64,000 nucleotides of DNA from Hankyongella ginsenosidimutans (GTDB lineage: Bacteria > Pseudomonadota > Alphaproteobacteria > Sphingomonadales > Sphingomonadaceae). The position numbers and the translations under genes were made by a program. Shown piece after piece: positions 21,948 to 37,098 of this stretch. The stretch covers positions 1,844,001 through 1,908,000 of the forward strand of contig NZ_CP039704.1 in the NCBI RefSeq assembly GCF_005144965.1, written 5' to 3'. The notes beneath the pieces were generated by a model that was given only the letters and a program-made list of their open reading frames with translations, was not told where the DNA came from and searched no databases. Each line of letters opens with the position of its first letter. The stretch's first letter is position 1.

Positions 21948-22751
21948 TCAGCGCCCGCCGCCGCTCTCGAATGCGCGCAAGAACTCGCTGCGCGGCGAGA
22001 TCACCAGGCGGGTATCTTCCTTGCGCAGCGAATTGCGATAGGCCTGCAGCGAGCGGTAGAACTCGTAGAACTGCGCGTCCCGGTTGTAGGAGTCCGCGTA
22101 GATCTTGGCAGCCTGCGAGTCCGCGGTCGCGCGGATCACTTCCGCCTGGCGGATGCCGTCGGCGCGGATCGCGCGTGCTTCCTGGTCGCGCTCGGTGCGC
22201 ATGCGCTCGAAGGCGGATTCAAGCGGCTGGCCGGTCGGCAGGTCGGCGCGCTTGATCCGCACGTCGACCACCTTGACGCCAAGTTCGCGCGCCCGCGCAT
22301 CGACCTTCTTGAGGATGGTCTGCATGGATGCCCCGCGCTCGGGCGTCAGCATGTCGTTGAAGGTCTGCGAGCCGAGTTCGTCGCGCAGTGCGGACTCCAG
22401 GATGATCGATAGCCGGTCGGCGGCGCCGCTTTCCGAGCGCACGCGCTGATAGGCGATCTGCGGGTCCTCGATGCGGAAGCGGGCGAAGGCATCGACGACG
22501 AGGCGCAACTGGTCGGTCGAGAGCACTTCCTGGTCGCGCATGTTGAGGTTGAGGATGCGCTGGTCGAAGAGCACCACATTCTCGAGGAACGGTGCCTTCA
22601 GGTGCAGGCCTGGCGTCTCGATGACGCGCTTGGGCTTGCCGAGCTGCAGCACGATGGCGGACTGCGCCTGCTGCACCACGTAGGTCGCATTCGCGAGCAC
22701 GAACAACAGGCCAAGGCCGACGAACAGGGCGATGGGGGCGAGACGGTTCAT
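21948..22751 (-). CDS. hflC: FtsH modulator HflC (SPFH/band 7 protein)
   Basis: 267 residues without frame damage. N-terminal transmembrane anchor (IALFVGLGLLFVLANATYVV), SPFH domain (PGLHLKAPFLENVVLFDQRILNLN) and the helical C-terminal part with RADLPTGQPLESAFERMRTERDQEARA, characteristic of HflC. Forms the periplasm-facing HflKC cage around FtsH, which is encoded at 48659-50591. Starts 12 bp after the hflK stop. Confidence 0.97.
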   Translation of the reverse strand: MNRLAPIALFVGLGLLFVLANATYVVQQAQSAIVLQLGKPKRVIETPGLHLKAPFLENVVLFDQRILNLNMRDQEVLSTDQLRLVVDAFARFRIEDPQIAYQRVRSESGAADRLSIILESALRDELGSQTFNDMLTPERGASMQTILKKVDARARELGVKVVDVRIKRADLPTGQPLESAFERMRTERDQEARAIRADGIRQAEVIRATADSQAAKIYADSYNRDAQFYEFYRSLQAYRNSLRKEDTRLVISPRSEFLRAFESGGGR

Positions 22752-22763
22752 GGTTGGCGTCTC

Positions 22764-23781
22764 CTACTGGGCGTTGGTGGTGGCCGCAGCGGCGGCGGCG
22801 GCAGGCTTCGTGGCCTGATCGAGCGGGAGATAGGGCACGACGCCACTGGCCTCGACGATGGTCTTGTCCATGCCGGAGAGCACCTGCTCCATGGTCTCGA
22901 GATACAGGCGGCGGCGGGTCACTTCCGGCGCCAGCCGGTACTGTTCGTAGACGGCGTTGAAGCGCGCCGTCTCGCCCTGCGCCTTCGAGACCAGTTGCTG
23001 GCGATAGGCGTTGGCCTGGTTGATGTAGGTTTGCGCGTCCTGCTGCGCGGCAGAGACGTCCTTGAACGCCTGCTCGACGGCTGCCGGCGGGTCGACCTTG
23101 CTGAACAGCACGCCGGTGATGGTGATGCCGGACTGATAGCTGTCCAGCACGTCCTGGATGCGGTTGCGCACGGCAGCGGCGATCTGGGCGCGCTGCGGGC
23201 CGATGGCGTCAGTCAGCTTGGTGCGCGACATCGCCTCGCGCATGGCGAACTCGGCGACCTCGCGGATCGTCGACTCCGGCTCCTTCAGCGAATAGAGGAA
23301 CTTGTCGGCGCTGCCGGGGTGATCCGCCAGCGCACGGTGTAGGCGATGTCGATGATGTTGCGATCGCCGGTCAGGAACAGGGTTTCGCCGCCGTCCCCGC
23401 CGATATCGATGCTGTTCTCGACCGTCTCCTTGACCACCGTCACCTGTTCGATGGGGAGGGCAGCTTGAAATTCGCGCCCGGCCCCGCCTGGCGGTTGTAG
23501 GCCAAAGCGGGTCAGCACGCCGACCTCGTCCGCTTCCAGGACGAAAATACTGGTCGACACCAGCCAGATCAGCACCAGCGCGCCGATCGCCAGCCCGAGA
23601 ATATTGAAGCCGCCCGAACCGCCGGGCATCGAGCGTTTCAGCTTTTCCTGGCCCTTGCGCAACAGGTCTTCGAGATTGGGCGGGGTGGGGCCGCCATTGC
23701 CGCCGCCTTGGCCCCAGGGGCCGCGCGGTCCTGATTGCCACCGCCGCCCCATGGGCCGCCATTATTGTTCTGCCAGGGCAT
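22764..23781 (-). CDS. hflK: FtsH modulator HflK (frameshifts)
   Basis: About 340 residues after joining: Gly/Asn/Trp-rich cytoplasmic start (MPWQNNNGGPWGGGG), transmembrane segment (NILGLAIGALVLIWLVSTSIFVL), SPFH domain (EVGVLTRFG; FLTGDRNIIDIAYTVRW) and C-terminal helices (DVSAAQQDAQTYINQANAYRQQ in part), ending in an Ala-rich tail. Shifts near 23720 and 23325. Translated first in hflK-hflC-degP and divergent from mrp across 104 bp. Confidence 0.94.
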
Positions 23782-23885
23782 TGACTGTCTGCTCTCCCTC
23801 GAGTTTGGGCCTATATAAGGGGAACTCTTCAAAATGCGAGGGCGACGGCCGGCGCCCGCACGCAGCATCAAGGACGAATAGGACA

Positions 23886-24922
23886 TTGCTGAACGATGAT
23901 GACCTGAAGCGCAAGGTTCTGGAGACCTTGTCAGCGATCTCCGTGCCTGGAACCGGCCGCAATATCGTGGAGGCCGGGCTGGTCGGCGGGCTGGTCGTCC
24001 GCCGTGGCGAGGTCGGGTTCGCGCTGGAGGTGCCGGCGGCCCGCGCCCGCGCCTTCGAGCCGCTGCGTATCGCCGCCGAGAACGCCGTCGCCCGCCTGCC
24101 CGGCGTCGTGCGCGCCAGTGCGGTGCTGACCGCCGAGCGCGGTGCCACGCCGCCAAAGGTGGACGGCCACGCCGAGGTCAAGCGCATCATTGCGGTCGCG
24201 TCCGGCAAGGGCGGCGTCGGCAAGTCGACGGTTGCAACCAACCTGGCGCTGGCGCTGGGCCGGCAGGGCTTGCGTGTTGGGCTGCTGGACGCCGACATCT
24301 ACGGCCCGTCGACGCCGCGCATGCTCGGCCTTGCCGGCAAGCCGGACACGCGGGACGGCAAGCTGCTGCCCAAGGATGCCTTTGGTCTCAAGGCGATGTC
24401 GATCGGTCTGATCGTTCCGGACGACCAGGCGACGATCTGGCGCGGGCCGATGGCGACCGGCGCGCTGATGCAGCTGGTCACCGAGGTCGCCTGGGGCCGC
24501 TCGATGCGCTGATCGTCGACATGCCGCCGGGCACCGGGGATATCCAGTTGACGCTGTCGCAGCGGGTGCCGCTGTTCGGTGCGGTCATCGTCTCGACCCC
24601 GCAGGACATCGCGCTGCTCGACGCGCGCAAGGCCGTGGCCATGTTCGAGAAGGTCAATGTGCCGATCCTCGGCCTCATCGAGAACATGAGCGTGTTCGTC
24701 TGTCCGCACTGCGCCACGCCCAGCCACATCTTCGGCCATGGCGGTGCGCGCCAGATGGCGGCGCAGCTCGGCGCGCCGTTTCTTGGCGAAATCCCGCTGG
24801 AACTCGCCGTGCGCGAGACCTCGGACAGCGGCGCGCCCATCGTCGCCAGCGCCCCGCTCAGCCCGTCGGCGAGCGCGTTCGAGGCGGCGGCCCGGCGCTG
24901 CGCGCACGCATGGACGGCGTAG
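23886..24922 (+). CDS. mrp: Fe-S cluster carrier ATPase Mrp/ApbC (frameshift)
   Basis: About 345 residues: N-terminal MIP18/DUF59 domain ([25 protein letters not shown]), then a ParA-type ATPase with the deviant Walker [11 protein letters not shown] near residue 105, DADIYGPS, and the paired cysteines of CPHC near 275 that bind the cluster between monomers. A shift near 24495 follows EVAWG. The start is TTG at 23886, preceded by AGGAC at suitable distance; the frame is open further upstream, so this choice rests on family alignment. Confidence 0.93.
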
Positions 24923-24956
24923 CGCCGCCGTCGGCACCGGTCCTGCGCATGGTCGA

Positions 24957-25138
24957 TTAGCACCTGATGACTTTAGGTTGACCCATACGCCATCGCGCGG
25001 TTGCACACGCGCCGCTCACCCTGAGCTGGACGAAGGGCTGAGCGGCTCGTGGTTCGTCCAGGCTCACCACGAGCGGACTTTACAGCCTGCTTCAGTGAAG
25101 ATCGGAATGGCGATCCCATCCAATGCCATCAGACTCTA
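24957..25138. repeat. Repeat family C, long form, copy C4
   Basis: About 180 bp, an inverted copy of 47294-47474. The core is the hairpin CCGCTCACCCTGAGCTGGAC...AGGCTCACCACGAGCGG shared with the shorter copies at 36932-37042, 42853-42962 and 50632-50743. Confidence 0.85.
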
Positions 25139-25365
25139 GCAGGCTGCTGAAAAGTGGAATTATACAGCTCCATTTCGTCATTCCGGCCCCGGATCGGGCC
25201 AAAGGCCCGTCCGAGGACAGGCTACGTCCGGTATCCATGGGAGCATATATATACAACGAATATAAGGTGTTGGCCATGGACCCCGGCCGGAGTTTATCCC
25301 CGTCAGGGGCCGGGGTGACGGCTGTGCGTTTGGAGTGCAGGAAATCACTTTTCAGCAGCCTGCTA
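25137..25365. mobile_element. MITE-like repeat family B, copy 2
   Basis: TAGCAGGCTGCTGAAAAGTG at the left and its reverse complement at the right; interior carries CGTCATTCCGG and an AT-rich centre with ATATATACAACGAATATAAG. No ORF. Confidence 0.8.
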
Positions 25366-25511
25366 GAGTCTGATGACTTTATGTTGATCCATGCGTCATC
25401 GCGAGGCTGCCCTGCAGCCGCGGCGATCCAGTTGACAAAGTTAAAGTCTCTGGATTGCCACGTCGCCTACGGTTCCTTGCAATGACGATTCCATCAAATG
25501 TCATTACGCTC
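25366..25511. repeat. Interspersed repeat between two family B elements
   Basis: Contains TCATCGCGAGGC and CTGGATTGCCACGTCGCC plus GCAATGACG, a pattern of dispersed bacterial repeats. Only one full copy occurs in the window. No coding signal. Confidence 0.45.
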
Positions 25512-25688
25512 TAACAGGCTGCTGAAAAGTGGAAAATAAAGACTCATCTCGTCATTCCGGCGAAGGCCGGAATCCATGGGAGCATATATATGCAACGAAT
25601 ATAAGGCGTTAGTTATGGACCCCGGCCTTCGCCGGGGTGACGACTGTGAGTATGCAGTGCGGGAAATCACTTTTTCAGCAACCTGCTA
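25512..25688. mobile_element. MITE-like repeat family B, copy 3
   Basis: Same terminal inverted repeats and the same AT-rich centre (ATATATATGCAACGAATA) as copy 2. Confidence 0.8.
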
Positions 25689-25701
25689 AAGCACATTATA
25701 C

Positions 25702-25730
25702 TTGACATTTATAACCATATGGGTTATATG
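25702..25730 (+). promoter_or_regulatory. Sigma-70-type promoter ahead of the candidate RNA
   Basis: TTGACA at 25702-25707, a 17-base spacer and TATATG at 25725-25730, a near-consensus promoter in an otherwise GC-rich intergenic stretch. Confidence 0.55.
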
Positions 25731-25736
25731 ATGGAG

Positions 25737-26034
25737 CGTCCCTGCAGCCCTTGATCACGGCAGGCAGGCGGCAGCCCGGTGCCCTCCCGCACCGGGGCGA
25801 CCGGCGCGAAGCCATCCGGTGATACAGCCGAAGCTTCGCATCTACCGCTCGCGGCCAACTGGGGCACGTGTCCCGTGCAAAGTCCGTGCAGGCGGTCCCC
25901 GCCTGGAGTCACACCCGAAGCGGACGGGAAGGCCGGAGCATCAGACAAGTCTGGACGCGACTTGACCTGACCAACCCACAAGTCGTCCAGCCCCGGATGC
26001 CCGTGACAGATAAGCGCCGGTCGTTCCCCTGCCC
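25737..26034 (+). ncRNA. Candidate structured RNA of unknown class
   Basis: About 300 bases downstream of the promoter form several strong hairpins: GCCCGGTGC/GCACCGGGGC, ACCGG/CCGGT, GCACG/CGTGC, CAGGCGG/CCGCCTG nested inside GTCCG/CGGAC, and CTGGAC-GACTTG/CAAGTCGTCCAG. No plausible conserved ORF on either strand. CGGGAAGGC and a following CAAGTCTGGA vaguely recall a cobalamin riboswitch, but the B12-box core is absent and no gene follows on the plus strand. It is not tmRNA, SRP, 6S or RNase P RNA by their conserved words. Exact ends unknown. Confidence 0.35.
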
Positions 26035-26035
26035 A

Positions 26036-26099
26036 AGAGCCTGATCGGCTGAGGCGGAAAGCATGCCTGCTTTCCGCCGATGGCGTGAATCAGGCTCTT
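26036..26099. repeat. Hairpin repeat family E, copy 2
   Basis: AGAGCCTGAT... and ...ATCAGGCTCT enclose GGCGGAAAGCA/TGCTTTCCGCC. Confidence 0.75.
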
Positions 26100-26116
26100 T
26101 TCAACGAATCACGCTC

Positions 26117-26294
26117 TAACAGGCTGCTGAAAAGTCGCTCAGATACAGCCCTGCTTCGTCATTCCGGCGAAGGCCGGAATCCATGTGTGCATATATACAC
26201 AACGAGTATAAGGAGTTGGCCATGGACCCCGGCCTTCGCCGGGGTGACGGCAATGCGTTTGGAGTGCAGGAAATCACTTTTCAGCAACCTGCTA
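26117..26294. mobile_element. MITE-like repeat family B, copy 4
   Basis: Same ends and interior as copies 2 and 3. Bases 26295-26457 up to the ccrM stop are noncoding and include a CCTCCCGTTCACGGGAGG hairpin that could terminate ccrM. Confidence 0.8.
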
Positions 26295-26457
26295 AGGCCA
26301 CAAGGCCAGACGTGTGCCTGGAGCGCGCAACCTCTCCCTCCCGTTCACGGGAGGGTGGCCGCAGGCCGGGGTGGGCAGGGTGGCTGGATCGCCACGGCGG
26401 CTTCGCCGCCTCGCGATGCCGATCCGGGCAGTCAGGCTCTGAAACCCGAGAGAAAAA

Positions 26458-27746
<1,289 letters not shown>

Positions 27747-27748
<2 letters not shown>

Positions 27749-28347
27749 AGCGTCCGGCGAATGCGCGGGCGACGGCTGCCACCGGGCGGAACGACAGCCG
27801 ATGGTGCGGGCAGGGGCCGTAATTCTGCAGTGCCGCTGCGTGCGCCGCGGTGCCGTAGCCCATGTTGTCGCGCCAGCAATAGGCCGGATGGTCGGCATCC
27901 AGCGCCAGCATGATGCGGTCGCGCGTCACCTTGGCGATGATCGAGGCGGCGGCGATCGACAGACTACGGGCGTCACCCTTGACCACGGCTCGCGCCGGGC
28001 AGGGCAGATCGGGCGTGACGATGCCGTCGATCAGCGCGTGTCGCGGCGCGATGGACAGCGCGGCGACCGCCCGCTGCATGGCGCGCCGATTGGCCTGGCC
28101 GACGCCGGCGGCATCGATTTCGGCAACGCTGGCCTGCCCGACGCCGACGGCGATCGCGTGCTCGTGAATGGCCTCGAACAGCGCGTCCCTGCGGCGCGCC
28201 GTCAAGGCCTTGGAATCGTTGAGACCCGCAGGAATGCGTGCGGGATCGAGGATCACCGCCGCCGCCAGCACCGGCCCGGCCCACGGCCCGCGCCCTGCCT
28301 CGTCGACGCCGGCGACAGGTCCTGCCAGACCGGCCTCCAGCGCATAG

Positions 28348-28355
<8 letters not shown>
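27747..28355 (-). CDS. rnhB: Ribonuclease HII
   Basis: 202 residues, intact. The first acidic pair is in GVDEAGRGPWAGPV near residue 17, the third in MLALDADHPAY near 155; DSKALTARRRDALFE and ASIIAKVTRD are family signatures. Removes single ribonucleotides from DNA and RNA primers. Its start overlaps the oxygenase stop by 8 bp (ATGCCTGA), so both are co-translated. Confidence 0.96.
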
Positions 28356-31080
<2,725 letters not shown>

Positions 31081-31129
31081 GCCCCTACTATAAGGGGTTC
31101 AACCCGGTACAGACAACGAGATGTTGATG

Positions 31130-31779
31130 TCAGTCGAACAAGGCGTCGATATCGTCCTGAGAGGCGCCACCGGCGTCAGCGAACAGGGCGTCGATGTCTT
31201 CCTGCTGCGCCCCGCAGGCGGATACCGGCGCAGCCGACGATCGCCGGCGTCAAAAATCTCATCCACCGTCGACTGCTGTTCGGCAGAGCGCGGGCCGTTG
31301 ATCAGTGCCGCCAGCTGCATCACATGCTCGCGCATCTCGCGCGCCAGAACGGCGGCGGCGGGTCCGACCGGCGCTTGTGGATCGGCGCGCAGAACCGACT
31401 GCAACGAAGTCAGCCCAGACAGCACGATGATATTCAACTCGCGCACCAGGGCGTTGAAGCGGCTGCGAATGATCGGCGGCGTAAGCTCGAAGGCTGCGAT
31501 CAGCAGGTCCGAGTCGCGAAATCCGCTGGCTTGGAAATGTTCCTGATAGGTGCGCGGATACCAGCCCACAAACTCCATGATGGCGTCCGGCATCTCCTCG
31601 GCATAATCGAGGGTCATGGATATTTCATTGTATTGATTGAGAAAATCTGTCGCAAGCCCTGTGGACGGGCTAATGCTGGTATGAGCGCGAGCTGCAAGCT
31701 CCGCCAGCCGCGCCGGCGCGGGCGCCGCGGCAATGCTCGTGACCTTCTGCTCCTCTGTCCGTGTTGCTGGCCGAGCCAT
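31130..31779 (-). CDS. Protein with tandem CheZ/FliM-like C-terminal motifs (frameshift)
   Basis: About 216 residues. The body is helical (SPSTGLATDFLNQYNEISMTL, DAIMEFVGWYPRTYQEHF, FDLLIAAFE-like stretch near ELTPPIIRSRFNALVREL). After a shift near 31215 the tail reads QEDIDALFADAGG then QDDIDALFD, preceded by QSTVDEIFDAG: three tandem copies of a motif like the FliM N-terminus or CheZ C-terminus (SQDEIDALL), which bind CheY-P. I do not recognise the body confidently; a CheY-P phosphatase or flagellar regulator is a reasonable guess. No other motility genes in the window. Confidence 0.55.
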
Positions 31780-31861
31780 GCCACCCCGTGCGCCAAATAT
31801 TTCTCATGAACCTTGGCGCTAACCCTAGCCGCCATGGGTAAAGACGGGATTAAGGAGCGCA

Positions 31862-31972
31862 ATGGCCCAGCGAACGGTTCCAAGGGCATTAGACGAAGGT
31901 TTAGTATTTTTGGGCGCCGTGTTTTTGCGTTGCAAAAGCTGTGATGCAGTGCAATATTCATCCTTGCCGTAA
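31862..31972 (+). CDS. Candidate 36-residue small protein
   Basis: ATG preceded by an excellent SD (TTAAGGAGCGCA) and a stop 26 bp before a strong terminator. The peptide has a basic start, a hydrophobic middle (GLVFLGAVFL) and CKSC near its end. A second overlapping ORF (ATG at 31833) competes, and the transcript could instead be a small RNA. Divergent from the CheZ-like gene. Confidence 0.35.
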   Translation: MAQRTVPRALDEGLVFLGAVFLRCKSCDAVQYSSLP

Positions 31973-31997
31973 GGCGATCCTCCCCAAGGATTGAACT

Positions 31998-32026
31998 GGG
32001 CCGCTTCCAAGGAGGCGGCCCTTTTT
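31998..32026 (+). terminator. Rho-independent terminator
   Basis: GGGCCGC, a 10-base loop, GCGGCCC and TTTTT. Reads on the plus strand, so it ends a transcript containing the 36-residue ORF or a small RNA. Confidence 0.9.
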
Positions 32027-32509
32027 GCCCGCGCTACGGGCCACCCACGCCAAAAAATCAGTCCTGCTTTCATGTAACGCAGAGGCTGTCATGATGTAGT
32101 CGTTTCAAACAAAACAACTCCCACTTTCACTGGAAGCGACGTCGCCACACGGGCGTGGCGTGGCGTGGGAAAAATGTATGGCATCGATCCCTATAAGAGC
32201 GTTAATACGATATTAACGATCAATCGTTATTGCTTCATTGCTTGCTGTATATGGTAGAATTGCTTGAAAATGAAATAGTCCCTGCATGACGTCACATTTT
32301 CGCAACAGTGATGGACGGCTTGTCGTGCGGCGTGATTTTTGCCTTGTGCAGCGCAGCAATTGAGCGTCCAATCTTCACGACTGGCGCGTCATGATTATCG
32401 CAGGCGCACATGCGGGCGCGGGAAGGGAAACCCACCGGTTTTATGCGCAGGCGATCGACTGGAGGCGTTGTCAGCAAAGCGAACGAGTTCATGCAACGAG
32501 CAGAGGATA
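32027..32509. other. AT-rich intergenic leader before the TorF porin
   Basis: About 480 bases without a convincing gene. A CtrA-like site TTAA-N7-TTAAC lies at 32202-32216, and GCGTGGCGTGGCGTGG at about 32150 is a short tandem repeat. Strong change in base composition relative to flanks suggests promoter or regulatory content. Confidence 0.4.
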
Positions 32510-33242
32510 ATGCAGTTGAAGGCTAAGATGGGTGTCGCACTGATCGCTGTAAGTGCGATTCTTGCAGCGGGTGCTGTGCGTGCGGAAGAGGAGGCTGCGG
32601 CCCCGAAGAAACGTTCAGCTTTACCGGTAATGTCGGGCTGTTCTCGGATTATCGCTTCCGCGGCGTATCGCTCAGCGACCGCGATGTCGCGCTTCAAGGA
32701 ACGGTCACGGCAACCCATAACCCAACTGGAATTTACGCCGGCTTCTGGAGCAGCACGATAGAACAGCTCAACGGCGCTGAAGCCGAACTGGATCTTTACG
32801 CGGGTTGGGCCAAAGAGCTTGGCCCAGTGAAGCTCGATGTTGGTGCTACTGGCTATGTCTATCCCGGCGGTGATGATGTAAATTACTTCGAACTTTATGC
32901 CAAGGCTGGCCATGAGTTCGGGCCTCTTTCGACGACCTTGAGTTTTACTATGTTCCAGACCAGAAGAATACGGCGGAAGACAATTACTACGTCAGTCTCG
33001 GCGGTTCGATCGGCATTCCATCGACGCCGCTGACCCTGAACGCCAGCTTCGGGTACGAACGCGGCGCGTTCGATTTCAGCGAGACCGAAGTCGATCCGCG
33101 CGATAACGGCAAGCTCGACTGGTCGCTCGGTGTCAGCGCCAGCTATAAATTGTTCACGTTCGCCGTCTCCTACGTCGACAGCAACCGCGACCTGAATATC
33201 GGGCACGCCGGGGTTGTTGCCTCAATCACCGCCGGATTCTGA
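32510..33242 (+). CDS. TorF-family putative porin (Gcw_chp type; frameshifts)
   Basis: About 244 residues: signal peptide (MGVALIAVSAILAAGAVRAEE), then FTGNVGLFSDYRFRGVSLSD, the diagnostic N-terminal strand of the family, GIYAGFWSSTIEQLNGAEAELDLYAGW and a terminal Phe (SITAGF). Shifts near 32610 and 32940. Outer membrane channel, often found beside nitrogen-control genes, as here with glnA/glnB convergent. Separated from glnA by a repeat and a bidirectional terminator. Confidence 0.88.
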
Positions 33243-33258
33243 TCCAGCGTCACCACTG

Positions 33259-33360
33259 GAGCGATTTCCAATCGAATGGAATCATTCGATGATTAAGAAA
33301 TCGCGGTAAAACAAGAAGCAAGAGCGGCGATCTGATCCAATCAGATCGAAAACCGCTCTA
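33259..33360. repeat. Intergenic repeat family A, copy 3
   Basis: Same structure as 10443-10545; ends directly at a terminator. Confidence 0.85.
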
Positions 33361-33391
33361 AAAACCGGCCAGTGCGAACTGGCCGGTTTTT
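33360..33391. terminator. Bidirectional terminator between torF and glnA
   Basis: CCGGCCAG and CTGGCCGG around GTGCGAA... loop, with AAAAA before and TTTTT after, serving both convergent genes. Confidence 0.92.
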
Positions 33392-33452
33392 GCGTTTCAA
33401 AAGCGCCGGTGAAGCAAGGCCTCACCGGCGAGAGAAACCCATGCTTTACGCG

Positions 33453-35300
<1,848 letters not shown>

Positions 35301-35314
35301 TTAACAGGATATAA

Positions 35315-35329
35315 GCAGGATATGTGCCA
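35315..35329 (-). promoter_or_regulatory. Sigma-54 (RpoN) promoter for glnB-glnA
   Basis: Minus strand reads TGGCACATATCCTGC: GG and GC are at the exact -24/-12 spacing of the TGGCAC-N5-TTGC consensus. Lies about 70 bp before the glnB start. Confidence 0.75.
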
Positions 35330-35435
35330 GTCGCGACGGCAATCGACGCCGCGGCGCAGCGTGCGAAATTGGCCGTGGGCCCAGATTTTCTGCCTAAAAC
35401 TGTGCAAGTGCCCAGTGGCTGGGCAGCAGCGGCGC

Positions 35436-36806
35436 TCAACACGCGATCACGTTGACCGCCAGACCGCCCTGGCTGGTTTCCTTGTACTTGGAGGACATGT
35501 CGAGTCCGGTCTGGCGCATGGTCTCGATCACCTGGTCGAGCGATACGCGGGTCTGTCCATCCGCGTGCAGCGCCAGGCGGGCGGCATTTGCCGCCTTCAC
35601 GGCGCCGAGGGCGTTGCGCTCGATGCAGGATCTGCACCAGTCCGCCGACGGGGTCGCAGGTCAGGCCCAGATTGTGTTCCATGGCGATCTCGGCAGCGCT
35701 CGCCACTTGGTCCGGCGTGCCGCCCCAGACGGCGGCCAGCCCGCCGGCCGCCATGGAGCAGGCGACGCCGACTTCGCCCTGGCAGCCCATCTCGGCGCTG
35801 GAGATCGAGGCGCGCTGCTTGTAGAGAATGCCGATGCCGCCCGCCGTCAGCAGCATGGTACGGGCAGCGGCCCGGTTCAGGCCATCGCTGGCGCAATAGT
35901 GGCGCAGCACGGCGGGGATGATCCCGGCGGCACCGTTGGTCGGGGCGGTCACCACCCGGCCGCCGGCGGCGTTTTCTTCGTTCACCGCCATGGCGTAGAC
36001 GTTCAGCAGGTCGAACAGTTGCTCACGCTCGTTGCTGGGCGGTGCGCCGTTCAGCTTGCGCCACAGGGCGGGTGCGCGGCGGCGCACCTGCAGCCCGCCG
36101 GGCAGAACGCCTTCCTGCGTCAGGCCGCGCGCGATGCAGTCGAGCATGGCGTCGACGATGCGATCCAGCCCGGCAAGGGTCTCGGCGCGAGGGCGGTGCG
36201 CGTCCTCGTTCGCCAGTACGATCTCGGGCACGGTCCTGCCGTGCTGGACACACAACGCAAGCAACTGCGCTGCAGAATGGAAGGAAAGGGCACGCGTACG
36301 CCGATCCGCACCAGATCGTCGGGTGCCGGCGTCTCCAGTTGCTGACGCGAGGCGATGAAGCCGCCGCCGGTGGAATAATGCTCGTCCTGCGCCAGCACAG
36401 CGCCGGTCGCATCACAGGCGCTCAGCAGCATGCCGTTCGGGTGCAGGGCCGGCATGATGTCCATGCGCAGGTCGATGTCCCGGCGCGGCGCGAACGCGAT
36501 GCTGTGCACACCCCAAGCCGGAGGCGGCCTTGATCATGGATTGCGGCGACGACAGCCTGCGCTTCGTCCGGGTCAAGCGTCTCGGGGTCATGGCCCGCCA
36601 GCCCAAGCACGACCGCCTTGGGCGTGTCGTGCCCGGCGCGTCAGCGCCAGCGAGCCCCAGAGCTCAACGTGGACACGCACAACCTGTTCTAGGACTCCGG
36701 CTTTCTGTAGCCCCATGGCGAAGCGCTGCGCGATCCGCATCGGGCCGACGGTGTGCGAGCTGGAAGGCCCGATGCCGATGCGGAAGACGTCCAGTACCGA
36801 AAGCAT
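35436..36806 (-). CDS. sdaA: L-serine dehydratase, single-chain Fe-S type (frameshifts)
   Basis: About 456 residues, the usual length of the fused alpha/beta enzyme. [23 protein letters not shown] is the family start; [30 protein letters not shown] and [15 protein letters not shown] plus GLTCDPVGG give the cysteines for the 4Fe-4S cluster. Shifts near 36640, 36500, 36270 and 35630. Deaminates serine to pyruvate. Two TTGCGCAA boxes lie just upstream. Confidence 0.93.
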
Positions 36807-36829
36807 GCCCACTCCCCGGATTGGCGCTT

Positions 36830-36861
36830 GTTTGCGCAATTATCTTTGCCGTTTGCGCAAT
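36830..36861 (-). promoter_or_regulatory. Tandem TTGCGCAA operator-like boxes upstream of sdaA
   Basis: GTTTGCGCAAT occurs at 36830-36840 and 36851-36861, exactly 21 bp apart (two helical turns), each containing the palindrome TTGCGCAA. About 25-55 bp before the start codon. Suggests cooperative binding of a dimeric regulator, perhaps of the Lrp/AsnC kind. Confidence 0.5.
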
Positions 36862-36931
36862 GTGGATAGCATGGTCGCGGTCCGCGCGGAATGGCTTTCC
36901 GTGCAGGCGATGCACCATAAAACCGCGCCTG

Positions 36932-37042
36932 GTAGTGGGTCATTTTGAATAAACCGCTCGTGGTGAGCTCGGACAGAACCACGAGCCGCTCAACCCTTCG
37001 TCCAGCTCAGGGTGAGCGGCAAATTTCAAAATGACCCGCTAC
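36932..37042. repeat. Repeat family C, copy 1
   Basis: Ends GTAGTGGGTCATTTTGAA and its near-perfect reverse complement; core CCGCTCGTGGTGAGC/GGGTGAGCGGC hairpins. 37043-37098 is unassigned. Confidence 0.85.
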
Positions 37043-37098
37043 CCCGCGCCTTGACGGCTGGACGGCGCGCCCTTAAACGGCTTAACCTTCGTCTGCGT

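Noticed and set aside
25737-26034. Cobalamin riboswitch
   Set aside because: CGGGAAGGC and a later CAAGTCTGGA recall it, but the B12-box core is missing and no gene follows on that strand.
24923-26457. CRISPR array
   Set aside because: The repeats are long, hairpin-rich, of unequal length and not separated by uniform spacers; no cas genes.
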